64,000 bases of DNA from DTPU01 sp963827855 (GTDB taxonomy: Bacteria; Planctomycetota; Phycisphaerae; Sedimentisphaerales; Anaerobacaceae): the NCBI GenBank assembly GCA_963827855.1, contig CAWHBY010000002.1, positions 2,294,001 to 2,358,000 of the forward strand. Direction: 5' to 3'. A model generated the notes under the pieces. The model was not told the origin of the DNA. It saw only the letters and a program-made list of their open reading frames with translations, and did no database searches. The translations under genes and the position numbers were made by a program. Below, in pieces: positions 46,275-55,235 of this stretch; position 1 is the first letter of the stretch, and each line of letters starts with the position of its first letter.

Positions 46275-47303
46275 ATGACCAAAGTACTGGATTTCATCGC
46301 TAACCTTGAGGCGAAGGTCGCCGAGCAACTTGGAGCCCAACGTGTCGGCTACATTCTCGGGGCTGGTTCCGCATACCTAGATGGCACCGGATACCCGCTT
46401 GGCTGCCAGCTTTGGGATCTCATCAAGAACAGGATTACGGACTCGCAGAAGAGAGCCGACATCCAGGCCAGACTCGACGGCGGAGCGGCCGGAATAGAAC
46501 ATGCCCTCGACCTGCTGGATGATGGCGGGGCAATGGATACGCCGTATCGGCATCTTGTGACGGCGGCCATCGCAGATGACTTCCTCGGCAGAAGCCCAAA
46601 TCCAGACACTCATGTCGAGTTTGTGCGGCGGTTGTGCCACCGCGGCGATCCGTGTGTGAAGGTATTCACCCTGAACTACGACCCTCTCCTTGAACGTGCG
46701 GCTGAGACTGCAAGGGTCCGAGTGGTGGACGGATTCTTGGGTGTGGAGCATGCTTTCTTCGATTCAGCCGTATTCGAGGAACGTATTGGTCGGATTCGAG
46801 GCACTTACAAGGGCCGGCAGTTCGAGGAGACAGTAAAGCCAATTCACATGTTCAAGCTGCACGGCTCCCTAGGATGGTACGAATGCCCTCAACGTGGAGT
46901 GCGGCGGTGCGCATACGGGACTCCGGTACCTAGCGGCACAAGGCGATTGATGGTTCCCCCGCAGCGCAGAAAGGCGACTGATACGATGCTCCCGCCATAC
47001 TCCGCACTATGGTCGGCCTTTCGTGGGTGCTTGAGCCACAACGCGAACCCGATCAACCGCCTAGCCTGCTTCGGGTATGGGTTCGCTGATGAACACGTAA
47101 ATGCCGTCATTGAGCCCGCACTCGCGCGGCCAGATTTCACTTTGCTCATCTTCACGAAGGCACTGTCCGACATTGCCTGGAACCGCTGGAGCGGCAAAGC
47201 GAATACAGTTGTGGTTACGGAAGCGAGGTGCTCGGTGTATGGTACGATCGGACCGGGCCATGCTGACCTGTGGCGATTTGAACGACTCTGTAGGGAGGTC
47301 TAG
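46275..47303 (+). CDS. SIR2-like domain protein of a SIR2-HerA defence system
   Basis: 342 residues. NAD-binding features are GYILGAGSAYLDGTGYPLG, KVFTLNYDPLLERAAE (Asn134) and MFKLHGSLGWYE (His196); Asn and His correspond to the residues required for NADase activity in SIR2-family defence effectors. The C-terminus has LACFGYGFADEHVNAVI as in SIR2_2 proteins. ATG 46275 is used; an in-frame GTG is at 46260. Its stop is 3 bases before the HerA start. In published SIR2-HerA systems the two proteins form a large complex that depletes NAD+ or degrades DNA upon phage infection; that this pair does so is inference from gene order and motifs. Confidence 0.85.
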   Translation: MTKVLDFIANLEAKVAEQLGAQRVGYILGAGSAYLDGTGYPLGCQLWDLIKNRITDSQKRADIQARLDGGAAGIEHALDLLDDGGAMDTPYRHLVTAAIADDFLGRSPNPDTHVEFVRRLCHRGDPCVKVFTLNYDPLLERAAETARVRVVDGFLGVEHAFFDSAVFEERIGRIRGTYKGRQFEETVKPIHMFKLHGSLGWYECPQRGVRRCAYGTPVPSGTRRLMVPPQRRKATDTMLPPYSALWSAFRGCLSHNANPINRLACFGYGFADEHVNAVIEPALARPDFTLLIFTKALSDIAWNRWSGKANTVVVTEARCSVYGTIGPGHADLWRFERLCREV

Positions 47304-47306
47304 CCA

Positions 47307-49001
47307 ATGCCCGATAGCCCCAGCACCGTGATTGGCCACATCGTGGACGTCCAAGGAAACCTCCTCATGGCGACATTGGTGGAGGATGAACAGGGCCGTG
47401 TGCCGACTGTCACCATCGGCGATGAGGACGTATTGGTTGGGCAGATTGGCTCCTACGTCGCAGTCAAACAGAATGACGTTCACCTCATTGCCATTGTGAC
47501 TCGTATGGCTGAGCAAGAAGCGCTTGCTGCACCGACGATTGAGACACCTGGCGACGATAGCGCCAGATTGCCTTTCGCCAAGCGAATCGCACGACTCACA
47601 CCCGTAGGTTCGACAAAGGGGGATGGCCAGTTTGAGCGTGGTGTTTCGCGGTACCCGACCACAGGAGCCGAAGTCCATGCGATCGGTTCAATCGAGGTCG
47701 CCCGGATGTTCGACCGCTTCCAGTCCAAGGGCCTCGCAGTGGGCACCCTTGCATCACATCCTTCCCTCAAGGTTTGTCTGGATCCAACAAACCTCTTTGG
47801 ACGTCACTCTGCCATCCTGGGCCAAACGGGGTCGGGGAAGTCGTGGACCCTCGCTTCGCTCGTGCAGAAGACGGTTGCCGTGATGCCGAAGGCGCATATC
47901 ATCATCCTCGACCTACATGGTGAGTACTGCTGGGCGCGAGAAGACAAGAGGCATTTCGCATTTGATGAGACCGTCGTCCGGCATGTCGATGCCCGCGACC
48001 TCGAGATTCCGTACTGGCTGATGACATATGCCGAGCTATGCGATCTTCTGATTGATCAAACAGACTATAGTGCGCACAACCAGACGGCCGTGTTTAGAGA
48101 CGTGCTCGGGACCCTACGGCACTCCGAAGGTAAGAGACTAGGCCTGAAGAGAACAACGCTCGACACACCGGTCCATTTCGATCTCCTGACCCTACGGAAA
48201 GCCGTGGAGGATCGCAATGGGTTGGTCCCCAGCGAGAGCTCCGGGAAACTGATAAAGGGTCCTCTCACAGGATCATTTGACAACTTCCTGATGCGGCTAG
48301 ACAGTAAGCTCAATGACGTGCGCTATGACTTCTTGCTCAGGCCAAAAAATCGCGACAAGTCTACCTCGTTGGAGGACTTGCTCCGAGACTTCGTGGGGCT
48401 TGGTGCTCGGAAGGTTGCGGTAACAGTCATTGATCTCAGTTCGGTGCCATTCGATGTGCGGCCGACAGTTGCGGCACAGATTGGCCGATTGGCATTCGAA
48501 TTCAACTACTGGAACCCGAAGTACCGCGATTTCCCGATCCTTCTCGTCTGCGAAGAAGCGCACGTCTACATACCGCGTGCCGCCGACAGCCAATTCGCTG
48601 GGTCCCGGAAGTCCATGGAACGGATCGCCAAGGAGGGACGAAAATATGGTGTCGGACTTGCCGTGGTTAGTCAAAGGCCCCACGAAGTCTCCGAGACGGT
48701 GCTTGCTCAGTGTGGCACGATCATCTGTCTGCGGATCACCAATCCCGATGACCAGAGTTACGTACGAAGCCTAGTACCCGAGAGCGAGGGCGACTTGGTC
48801 AGCGTTCTGGCGGGTCTGGGCCGAGGTGAGGCGCTAGTTCTTGGTGAAGCGGTCCCGCTACCAACTCGGGTCCAGTTCGATCGGCCGAGCCCGGCCCCCA
48901 ACAGCGACGATGTGGACTTCTACACTAAGTGGAAGGCGGGACCGGACGACTTGGATGTAGCCGAGATTGTCGAGCGGTGGCGCAGTCAGGAGCGCACCTA
49001 G
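47307..49001 (+). CDS. HerA-type ATPase (HAS-barrel, DUF87) of a SIR2-HerA defence system
   Basis: 564 residues. AGGGAGG precedes ATG 47307. An N-terminal HAS-like barrel (about 1-120, VIGHIVDVQGNLLMATLVED) leads to the ATPase core. It has Walker A GQTGSGKS at 172-179, HIIILDLHGEYCW, Walker B ILLVCEEAHVYIP near 411-421, and the arginine-rich SRKSMERIAKEGRKYG and SQRPHEVSETVLAQC segments typical of HerA hexamers. All catalytic motifs are intact. HerA ATPases are ring translocases that partner with nucleases or SIR2 proteins; here the SIR2-like gene is immediately upstream, and a nuclease (Mrr type) lies one gene before that. Confidence 0.9.
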   Translation: MPDSPSTVIGHIVDVQGNLLMATLVEDEQGRVPTVTIGDEDVLVGQIGSYVAVKQNDVHLIAIVTRMAEQEALAAPTIETPGDDSARLPFAKRIARLTPVGSTKGDGQFERGVSRYPTTGAEVHAIGSIEVARMFDRFQSKGLAVGTLASHPSLKVCLDPTNLFGRHSAILGQTGSGKSWTLASLVQKTVAVMPKAHIIILDLHGEYCWAREDKRHFAFDETVVRHVDARDLEIPYWLMTYAELCDLLIDQTDYSAHNQTAVFRDVLGTLRHSEGKRLGLKRTTLDTPVHFDLLTLRKAVEDRNGLVPSESSGKLIKGPLTGSFDNFLMRLDSKLNDVRYDFLLRPKNRDKSTSLEDLLRDFVGLGARKVAVTVIDLSSVPFDVRPTVAAQIGRLAFEFNYWNPKYRDFPILLVCEEAHVYIPRAADSQFAGSRKSMERIAKEGRKYGVGLAVVSQRPHEVSETVLAQCGTIICLRITNPDDQSYVRSLVPESEGDLVSVLAGLGRGEALVLGEAVPLPTRVQFDRPSPAPNSDDVDFYTKWKAGPDDLDVAEIVERWRSQERT

Positions 49002-49094
49002 GGGAGCCTTCGGCTCAGAGCGTGACGTTTCGGCGCATGCCGTTGACTTGCCAGGGCAGGATGACTAGGATGACAACCAGATTGAGTCGAGGAG

Positions 49095-49144
49095 GGGTCC
49101 TCGCAAGTTGCTGACACCATAGCCGTGCTAACATGCGAGGACCC
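49095..49144. terminator. 11-bp perfect inverted repeat downstream of herA-type gene
   Basis: GGGTCCTCGCA (49095-49105) and TGCGAGGACCC (49134-49144) with a 28-base loop, about 95 bases after the HerA stop. It could terminate the three-gene defence transcript. The rest of 49002-49306 shows no gene. Confidence 0.35.
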
Positions 49145-49306
49145 TCTGGCCATGATGGGAAGGCCGACTTACTGCACGGCTGGATGGCTTGAGAGTTAGG
49201 ATGTCACGGTTGACGGTTCCGGATTGGGCCGCATGGAACGAGCTTGCCCGCCGGAGCGTGCCCGAAATGGGTTCCCGGTGGCCCATAGGAGGTGCCAAAC
49301 GCAGAT

Positions 49307-50212
49307 ATGAAGACAGCAGACTACCCGAATCTCCTTGTCCGAAAGAGGTTGACCCAGCCCCTCGATCAATCATGCAAGATGCTCCGGGAGCTCCAGCCTC
49401 TTCTGAAGGCCGACCTGGCACCACCACTCCTGCATGGCGCATTCGCAGTTGGAGTTGCTTACCTTGAGGTTGGTTTGGCAGATTCGCTGAGGTACTTCCT
49501 TACGCAATTTCCACAGAAGATGGGCAAGGAGGAGTTTCGCTTCTCGAAAGACGAATTCATGGCTAACTACTCGCGGCTGATCAAGGCGGCAAGCGATAGG
49601 TACGTGATGGGTCTTTCCTACAAGTCCTTCTCGGAATTCCTTGCGACCTTCGGCGACATCTTGTCTCTCGAATGGGGGGCCGAGAACCATGGACTTGAGG
49701 CAGATGTTCAGGAGATCGAGGCGACGCGCAACCTCTTGCTTCACAACAACCTCGTGGTCAACGATCCCTATCTCGAACAAGCAGGAGAGAAGAAGCGAGC
49801 TGATGCGAAGGATCGCTCCTTGCCCTGCGACTGTACATACGTCCAAGCGTCAATAGCCAAAATGCTTGCTCTCTGTGAGCGCCTGGTCGAGGCCGCGAAC
49901 CACAAATACCACAACTATACGGTGATCGCCGCCAATCGGCGGTTGTGGGCCTTTTTGTTCAGCTCGCCTTGTATGCCATACGATGAGTTCTGGAAGGTCG
50001 ATGAGGATAACGATCGCATAGTCGCCTACAAGATGGGTCATTGTGAGAAGCAGCTAGCATCATCGGAGATCCTCCTGCTCGGCTTGTGGCGTGCTCACTT
50101 CAGTGGCAATTCGGACTACCTTTCTCGTTTCAACATGAAAGGGCTCGATCAGAAAAGGAAAGAACACCTGATGTTCTTTCTCACCATTGCCTCGGACTTC
50201 TCTTTCTACTGA
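49307..50212 (+). CDS. HEPN-motif protein of unknown family, candidate RNase effector
   Basis: 301 residues, mostly alpha-helical. It contains EIEATRNLLLHNNLVVND, in which Arg141-x4-His146 fits the R-x(4-6)-H catalytic motif of HEPN ribonucleases, and the local sequence (RNLLLHN) is the usual HEPN form. An ATG at 49307 is chosen; AGGAGG lies 14 bases upstream, and an in-frame GTG at 49292 overlaps it. Base composition is clearly more AT-rich than the flanking enzyme genes, which suggests acquisition. It is separated from the SIR2-HerA genes by about 300 bases but shares strand and character. HEPN proteins often act in abortive infection; no nucleotidyltransferase partner is next to it. Confidence 0.6.
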   Translation: MKTADYPNLLVRKRLTQPLDQSCKMLRELQPLLKADLAPPLLHGAFAVGVAYLEVGLADSLRYFLTQFPQKMGKEEFRFSKDEFMANYSRLIKAASDRYVMGLSYKSFSEFLATFGDILSLEWGAENHGLEADVQEIEATRNLLLHNNLVVNDPYLEQAGEKKRADAKDRSLPCDCTYVQASIAKMLALCERLVEAANHKYHNYTVIAANRRLWAFLFSSPCMPYDEFWKVDEDNDRIVAYKMGHCEKQLASSEILLLGLWRAHFSGNSDYLSRFNMKGLDQKRKEHLMFFLTIASDFSFY

Positions 50213-51271
50213 CGTCCGGCCCATCGCATGCTACCTACACAAATGACGGCCCAGGTCGAAATTAGTGATATTTGCGCGGGGCTCTTCCCTGTAGGATGTC
50301 TCGACTGATCGCAGGGGTGGTCATTGTGCGGCGCATTAAGAAGGCGGAGTCTGACATGACCTGCCTGGGGCAGTAGATCAGACCTTGTCATAGCAGTTGA
50401 CCGGCTGGCCGTCCCAAGAGGGACGGCGGGTGACACACCCGCCCTACAGGATACGCACTCCATCTGGCCAAAAGGTCCATCCGCATGGGCTAAAGCCCAT
50501 CCTACAACCTTCGACCCCGATACCGATACCGACCCCGGCACCTGACTCCTGTCTCCTTACTCCTGAGTTCTCTTCCGCAAGCCCCTGCAGGCTGTCTCAG
50601 TGAGACGGCGATGATCCTGCCGGCGTTTGACAGAAACGCCCTACAGAGCAGACTGCTTGCCCGCCAGCCGCGAGCAGTGGGTCGTCCAGGACCGTCTTTG
50701 CGTCCACTGTCCGGGGGGAATAGGAGTCATCCTCGGATTTCAGAGGAGCCCTCATCAGCGGATGGAGGCCGCCTGCAATGAGAACGAAGCGATCGAACCG
50801 TTCAGGGGGCGAGAAGGCCGTGCGAGCCGGCAGAGCATGGGGGCGAGGCGGGCTGGCTGATCAAGCTGGCTTGAGCAGGCCGGACCGACGTAGCACCCCC
50901 ACTCAGGCGCAGCCTGAGTGGCACGCCGAAGGCGTGGCTCGGCCGGCGGGCGTACGAATGGCGATGGGACTTTCGATGCAGCGTCAGCGTTCGTGGGGTT
51001 CGCGGAGTTGGCGGCAGAACATTCTCCTTTGGGCGGTGCAGAAACACTACCTTTGAATGTGTGATGAGACGCTCGACACTGCATCAGCATCGGTGTGTAT
51101 CTGTGTGCATCGGTGGTTGATGAACGCGTCTCTCCGAAGGCGGGTTTTCCGCAGGAGGTAGAGCATGGGGCAGCATGGGCTGAAGCCCATCCTACGCCCA
51201 TCCTATGTGTTATCTCCTGTGTTCTGCGTTCTGTGTTCTGCGTTCTGATTCTTCAGATCAGCACCCCCGCC
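50213..51271. other. 1-kb non-coding stretch with short-loop hairpins
   Basis: No gene is supported. The stretch carries text-like short palindromes with 3-4 base loops: CGTCCC/GGGACG at 50410-50425, GGCGGGTG/CACCCGCC at 50425-50443, ATGGGC/GCCCAT at 50485-50500 and again at 51175-51190, CACTCAGGC/GCCTGAGTG at 50900-50920 and CACGCC/GGCGTG at 50922-50936. Phrases such as ACCCGCCCTACAGG and GCCCATCCTAC recur. This looks like accumulated REP-like intergenic repeats at the edge of the defence island. Confidence 0.65.
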
Positions 51272-53119
51272 CTACAGGGCCGGCTCGATCCAAACGGCCT
51301 GGCCTCCCGCTGCAAGCAGCGGGACCTCCAGGACCGTCTTGGAGTCGACGGGCTGGGTCTTCACTGCTACGTGCGTACGAGTCTGGGCTGCGGGATCGTC
51401 TGAGTACAGGTGGGCGGTGTAGGACTTGCCTGCGGCTAGGAAGGATAGCGGCACCTGCAATTGCCTGGTCTGGCTGTTGTTGATCGTGCCGATGAACCAG
51501 GCGTCGCCGCTGCGGCGGGCGATCGTGGCGTACTGGGCGATCTTGCCGTTCACCACCTTGGTCTCGTCCCAGACCGTGGGGACCTTGCGGAAGAACGCGA
51601 CTTCGGGCTCGCCCTGGTACAGGCTGGGCCTGTCATACCAGAAGATCCACTGCAGGGGGCTGAAGGAGACCACTGCCATGGCCAACTGGTGGGCGTGGGT
51701 GGTCTTGAGGCGGCTGTCGTAGTAGCAGACCGTGTAGTCGCCGATGCCTGCCACGTATCGCGTGAAAGGGAGCGTGCAGTTGTGCTCGGGTGTGGGGAAG
51801 TGCTCGTTGCCGCGGATGCCTTCCACGGTCATGAGATTGGGATAGGTGCGGTTGTTGCCTGTTGCGCGGTAGCCATCATGGATGTTGAGCATCAGGTGGT
51901 GCTCGCCGGCCTTCTGGATGGTCTCTGTGATCCAGGCGGTCTCGGATTGGGGGCCCACGTCCACGAATCCGATCTTCACGCCCTTGACGCCCCACTTCTC
52001 GAACAGGGGAAAGAGGATGTCCCGCTGCTTCTTGATCTGGCGGCGGTCCACGTAGAGGATCAGGCCAACGCCCTTTTCCTTGCCGTACCGGATGATCTCG
52101 GGGACGTCCAGGCCCGGTGCGCGGACGGTCGTGGCATCGCCGGTCGCTGCGTCCTCAGATCCATACCACTTCCAGTCCAGGTGGGTGTACTGGAAGCCGC
52201 CTGTGGCGGCAAAGTCGATGATGGCCTTGGAGTTCTCAGTGGTCAGCGTGGTGTCACGCATGGCCTTGCCGGGCTTGATCCAGGATGTGTCTGCCAGGGC
52301 ACAGGGCGGATTGAGGTTGAGCATGAGAGAGTTCCGCTCCAGCAGGTCGCCCGGCCGCTCGCCCACGACGAACATCCGCCAGGGCGTGGAGTCGCCGGCC
52401 TTGAGCGTGACGTTGGGGTCGTGCCGTTGGTTAGCAGTCGGCGTGTTCGAGGTCCTTCCCCCAAGGGTGGTCACCAGGCCGCCAGGCACATCCGCCAGAG
52501 GCGAGAGCAGCATGCGGGGATAGGCTGCATCGGCTGCCTCGCCCAGGCTGGCATAGAGGCCGCTGCTATACTCCAGGGTGAGCGGCCTCTCACAATAGGG
52601 CTGCATCTCCGAGATCCTGACCCGCTTGTACTCATCTTCGGTACCATGTGCCTCATAGCCCAAGGTGTCACCCGGCAGCCGGAATTCAGTCCGCTCGGCA
52701 GTGAAGTGGAACTCCCGGGTGTCCTGCGGAGGCAGTGAATACCGAAGCGCAGCCCCTTCATTGTAGGCCCGCAGCGTCACACGCAGCAGCCTGCCTGAGG
52801 AGTGCCTGAGATCCACGTTCAGCTCTGCGTAGTTGTCGGGCACGGTCCGTCGCTCGCCGAAGTCATTGGTCCACTGGCCCTGATGCGTGGCCGCGGAGGA
52901 GCCTGTCGCCTGAAAGCCCTCTGCAAAGTTGGACTCAAACCCCAGCCTGGACTCCAGCACGATGGGGTTTCCCAGGTACTCGACGTGATAGCTGGGCACA
53001 CCGCCTGCCTGCATCACGAATGTGGCCACTACCTTCGCATCCGGTGATTCGATCCGGCTGTCGCCGCAGGCCACCGCGGCTGTGGCCGCAAGCATGATCA
53101 TGATGAGACTGGTTCGCAT
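51272..53119 (-). CDS. GH97 family glycosidase
   Basis: 615 residues, ATG 53119 with AGGAGA upstream; signal peptide MRTSLIMIMLAATAAVACG, possibly lipidated at the Cys. An N-terminal beta-supersandwich (to about 255, DNYAELNVDLRHSSG), a TIM-barrel with HLDWKWYG, KWGVKGVKIGFVDVGPQSET and NLMTVEGIRGNEHFPTPEHN, and a C-terminal beta domain match GH97 length and order. At the place where retaining members carry the Asp nucleophile (VDF-type motif) this protein has Gly (KIGF), so an inverting alpha-glycosidase is somewhat more likely; I recall this distinction rather than having tested it. Last gene of a four-gene minus-strand operon. Confidence 0.88.
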   Translation of the reverse strand: MRTSLIMIMLAATAAVACGDSRIESPDAKVVATFVMQAGGVPSYHVEYLGNPIVLESRLGFESNFAEGFQATGSSAATHQGQWTNDFGERRTVPDNYAELNVDLRHSSGRLLRVTLRAYNEGAALRYSLPPQDTREFHFTAERTEFRLPGDTLGYEAHGTEDEYKRVRISEMQPYCERPLTLEYSSGLYASLGEAADAAYPRMLLSPLADVPGGLVTTLGGRTSNTPTANQRHDPNVTLKAGDSTPWRMFVVGERPGDLLERNSLMLNLNPPCALADTSWIKPGKAMRDTTLTTENSKAIIDFAATGGFQYTHLDWKWYGSEDAATGDATTVRAPGLDVPEIIRYGKEKGVGLILYVDRRQIKKQRDILFPLFEKWGVKGVKIGFVDVGPQSETAWITETIQKAGEHHLMLNIHDGYRATGNNRTYPNLMTVEGIRGNEHFPTPEHNCTLPFTRYVAGIGDYTVCYYDSRLKTTHAHQLAMAVVSFSPLQWIFWYDRPSLYQGEPEVAFFRKVPTVWDETKVVNGKIAQYATIARRSGDAWFIGTINNSQTRQLQVPLSFLAAGKSYTAHLYSDDPAAQTRTHVAVKTQPVDSKTVLEVPLLAAGGQAVWIEPAL

Positions 53120-53177
53120 GGGTTCTCCTATTGATCGTTGAATGGTCGAATCGTCAAGTCGCTAAATGGGACTGGCC

Positions 53178-55217
53178 CTATTCTGCCCTGGCAGCAGTTG
53201 CCGCGTCCAAGGGCGATACACTGACGTTGTCGAAGGTGACGGTCGTGGTCACGGTGGTTAGACACGAGCAGGCGGCCAGACCCGCAAGCAGGCTGCCCCG
53301 CGTGGCCATGGTGGCTGTGGCCACCCGCGTCCAGACCTGTCCGTCCGGAGAGATCGAGCCTGTGAAGGCCTCGGCCCTGCGCTCCAGGCGGAGCCAGCAC
53401 GGGCCCGTGAGCCGGCCATACGTGGAGTAGGGCCGGCCCAGCCTTGTGCCGACTCCCTGCAACGTGTCCCCACCCGTGGAGCTGCGGCTGACCATGCGGG
53501 CATACCAGCCCGAGGACTCTCCGCCCCCGGCCGGTGCAGGCGTCACAAGCAACGACACGTGCACGGCGTCTGTGCCAGGCCCCGTCCGGATCATCAGACC
53601 CAGCTTCGAGAACTGGGAGTTGACCTGGGCCATGATCCTCGCGACGATCGTGCAGTCCGCCGCCATGGGGACATACGCGAAGCGGAATTGATCCGCCCCG
53701 CCACCGATGTCGGTGCCTGCTGCATCGAGCGTGAAGGCCCTGGCGTCAAAGCCCGTCGCGCCAGCCACCGCCACGCTGCCCACGTCCTGGGCTGACCAGG
53801 GCTGCGGCAGGCCTGCACACATGGCCCTCGCAGCCCCATCAGGACCCTGGCCTGCGGCGTTGGAGGCACAGACCGTGTAGTAGTACATCTTGCCCTGCGT
53901 GACGTTCGGATCCGTGTATGTCGCTGACTTGATCCCTCCGGCGATCGTGGCATAGGGTCCATCGCTGACCGTCGCGCGTTTGACGGTGTACGCGGTTGCG
54001 CCCGTGCAGGGCACCCATCTGATCGCAATGTGCGAGGCAGAGCCCTGAGCCGTGATGACACCGGGCGCTGCGGGCGGTACCATGGACGCGGAGTCCAGGG
54101 AGCTGGACGGTCTTCTCGAGAAGAGCAGGGTCCCAAAGCCGATGTGGTCTGCATTCGAGCCTGTGGCCTCCGGCCTGATCCGCTCTGCTGCACGCTGCGT
54201 ATAGGGCGAGGCAATACTGACCCGGTTGGCGTAGTGGTTGTAGACCTGCTCATAGATCGGCCGCAGCCGGCCCCTGCCGTTAGCGGAGATCCGGGTGTGG
54301 TGGTAATACCCTGTGCGGTCCAGGGTCTCGGCAAAGGGCACGTCCTCGCCCAGGTTGTACCGGGCCGTGTACTCAAATCCTGCCAGCAGGCGGTTGTCTT
54401 CAAGGCCGTACAGATCGAGGCCCTGGTTCCAGGCGATCTCGCAGCAGGTGCTCAGCAGGCCTATGCCGAGCTGCGTGTGCTGTTGGTCACGACCGCTCTC
54501 CTGACACTGGCCCGCCTCATTGATGAGATAGTGCGTGAGCCGTCCATCGCCCGACCCGGCCGCATAATAACGAAGCCCATTCTCGAAGATCGTGCGATCA
54601 TTGCAGAAGACGCCTATGGCCATCACGGTCTGGAGTGCAGCCAGGTCCCAATTGCCATTGGCATAGGGCGCAAAATCGCGGATTGCAGGATAGATCGCTC
54701 CCAGGAGCATCTGCTCGCACTGCTGGATCTGGGCCTCAGACCATCCGGTGTTCGTGTAGCGGAGGATCTCCGCGGCATTGACCATCTTGAAGGGACCCAG
54801 CCCTGCCATCAGAACCGCGTCTCGCCCGGTCACCCGCTTGATGGTGCTGGACCAGGCATTCACGATCTGCTTGGCTTTGTTCGTGTAGGCCGCGTCGCCC
54901 GTGATCCACCCCATCAGTGCACACTGGTAGGCCGCACCTGCATCCTGATCGAACTGGCTGAAGTTGACGTTGGGATTGCGGCCGATCTCCTCTGCTGGGC
55001 CGCGGAGCGTCCAATCGGATTGGGATTGGCGGCTGGCCTTGAAGACCTCGAATCCACTCTTCCAGGGCTCCTCGCCCAACTGGACCTTCTCCTTGATGCG
55101 GTCCAGATCCGCCTGGGTGTGCAGCAGGCCTGGATGCACGAAGGCTGCTCCGGCTGGCTCCAACCACAAGAGCCCATGCACCAGACAGCAGACCAGGATG
55201 GCGGTCATTCTCCTCAT
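53178..55217 (-). CDS. Alginate-lyase-family polysaccharide lyase with Fn3 and DUF1349-like C-terminal domains
   Basis: 679 residues, signal peptide MRRMTAILVCCLVHGLLWLE. The N-terminal ~370 residues are a PF05426-like (alpha/alpha) barrel: AAFVHPGLLHTQADLDRIKE, ANGNWDLAALQTVMAIGVFC, ESGRDQQHTQLGIGLLSTCC and GYYHHTRISANGRGR. An Fn3 domain (about 385-475, PGVITAQGSASHIAIRWVP) and a beta-sandwich with SKLGLMIRTGPG and LRLERRAEAFTGSISPDG follow; the latter resembles the domain nested inside the protein at 2602-5649. The enzyme is expected to cleave a uronic-acid polymer, with the C-terminal parts binding it. Gap to the upstream gene is 18 bases. Confidence 0.82.
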   Translation of the reverse strand: MRRMTAILVCCLVHGLLWLEPAGAAFVHPGLLHTQADLDRIKEKVQLGEEPWKSGFEVFKASRQSQSDWTLRGPAEEIGRNPNVNFSQFDQDAGAAYQCALMGWITGDAAYTNKAKQIVNAWSSTIKRVTGRDAVLMAGLGPFKMVNAAEILRYTNTGWSEAQIQQCEQMLLGAIYPAIRDFAPYANGNWDLAALQTVMAIGVFCNDRTIFENGLRYYAAGSGDGRLTHYLINEAGQCQESGRDQQHTQLGIGLLSTCCEIAWNQGLDLYGLEDNRLLAGFEYTARYNLGEDVPFAETLDRTGYYHHTRISANGRGRLRPIYEQVYNHYANRVSIASPYTQRAAERIRPEATGSNADHIGFGTLLFSRRPSSSLDSASMVPPAAPGVITAQGSASHIAIRWVPCTGATAYTVKRATVSDGPYATIAGGIKSATYTDPNVTQGKMYYYTVCASNAAGQGPDGAARAMCAGLPQPWSAQDVGSVAVAGATGFDARAFTLDAAGTDIGGGADQFRFAYVPMAADCTIVARIMAQVNSQFSKLGLMIRTGPGTDAVHVSLLVTPAPAGGGESSGWYARMVSRSSTGGDTLQGVGTRLGRPYSTYGRLTGPCWLRLERRAEAFTGSISPDGQVWTRVATATMATRGSLLAGLAACSCLTTVTTTVTFDNVSVSPLDAATAARAE

Positions 55218-55235
55218 CTGAACATCGCCCAGTCG

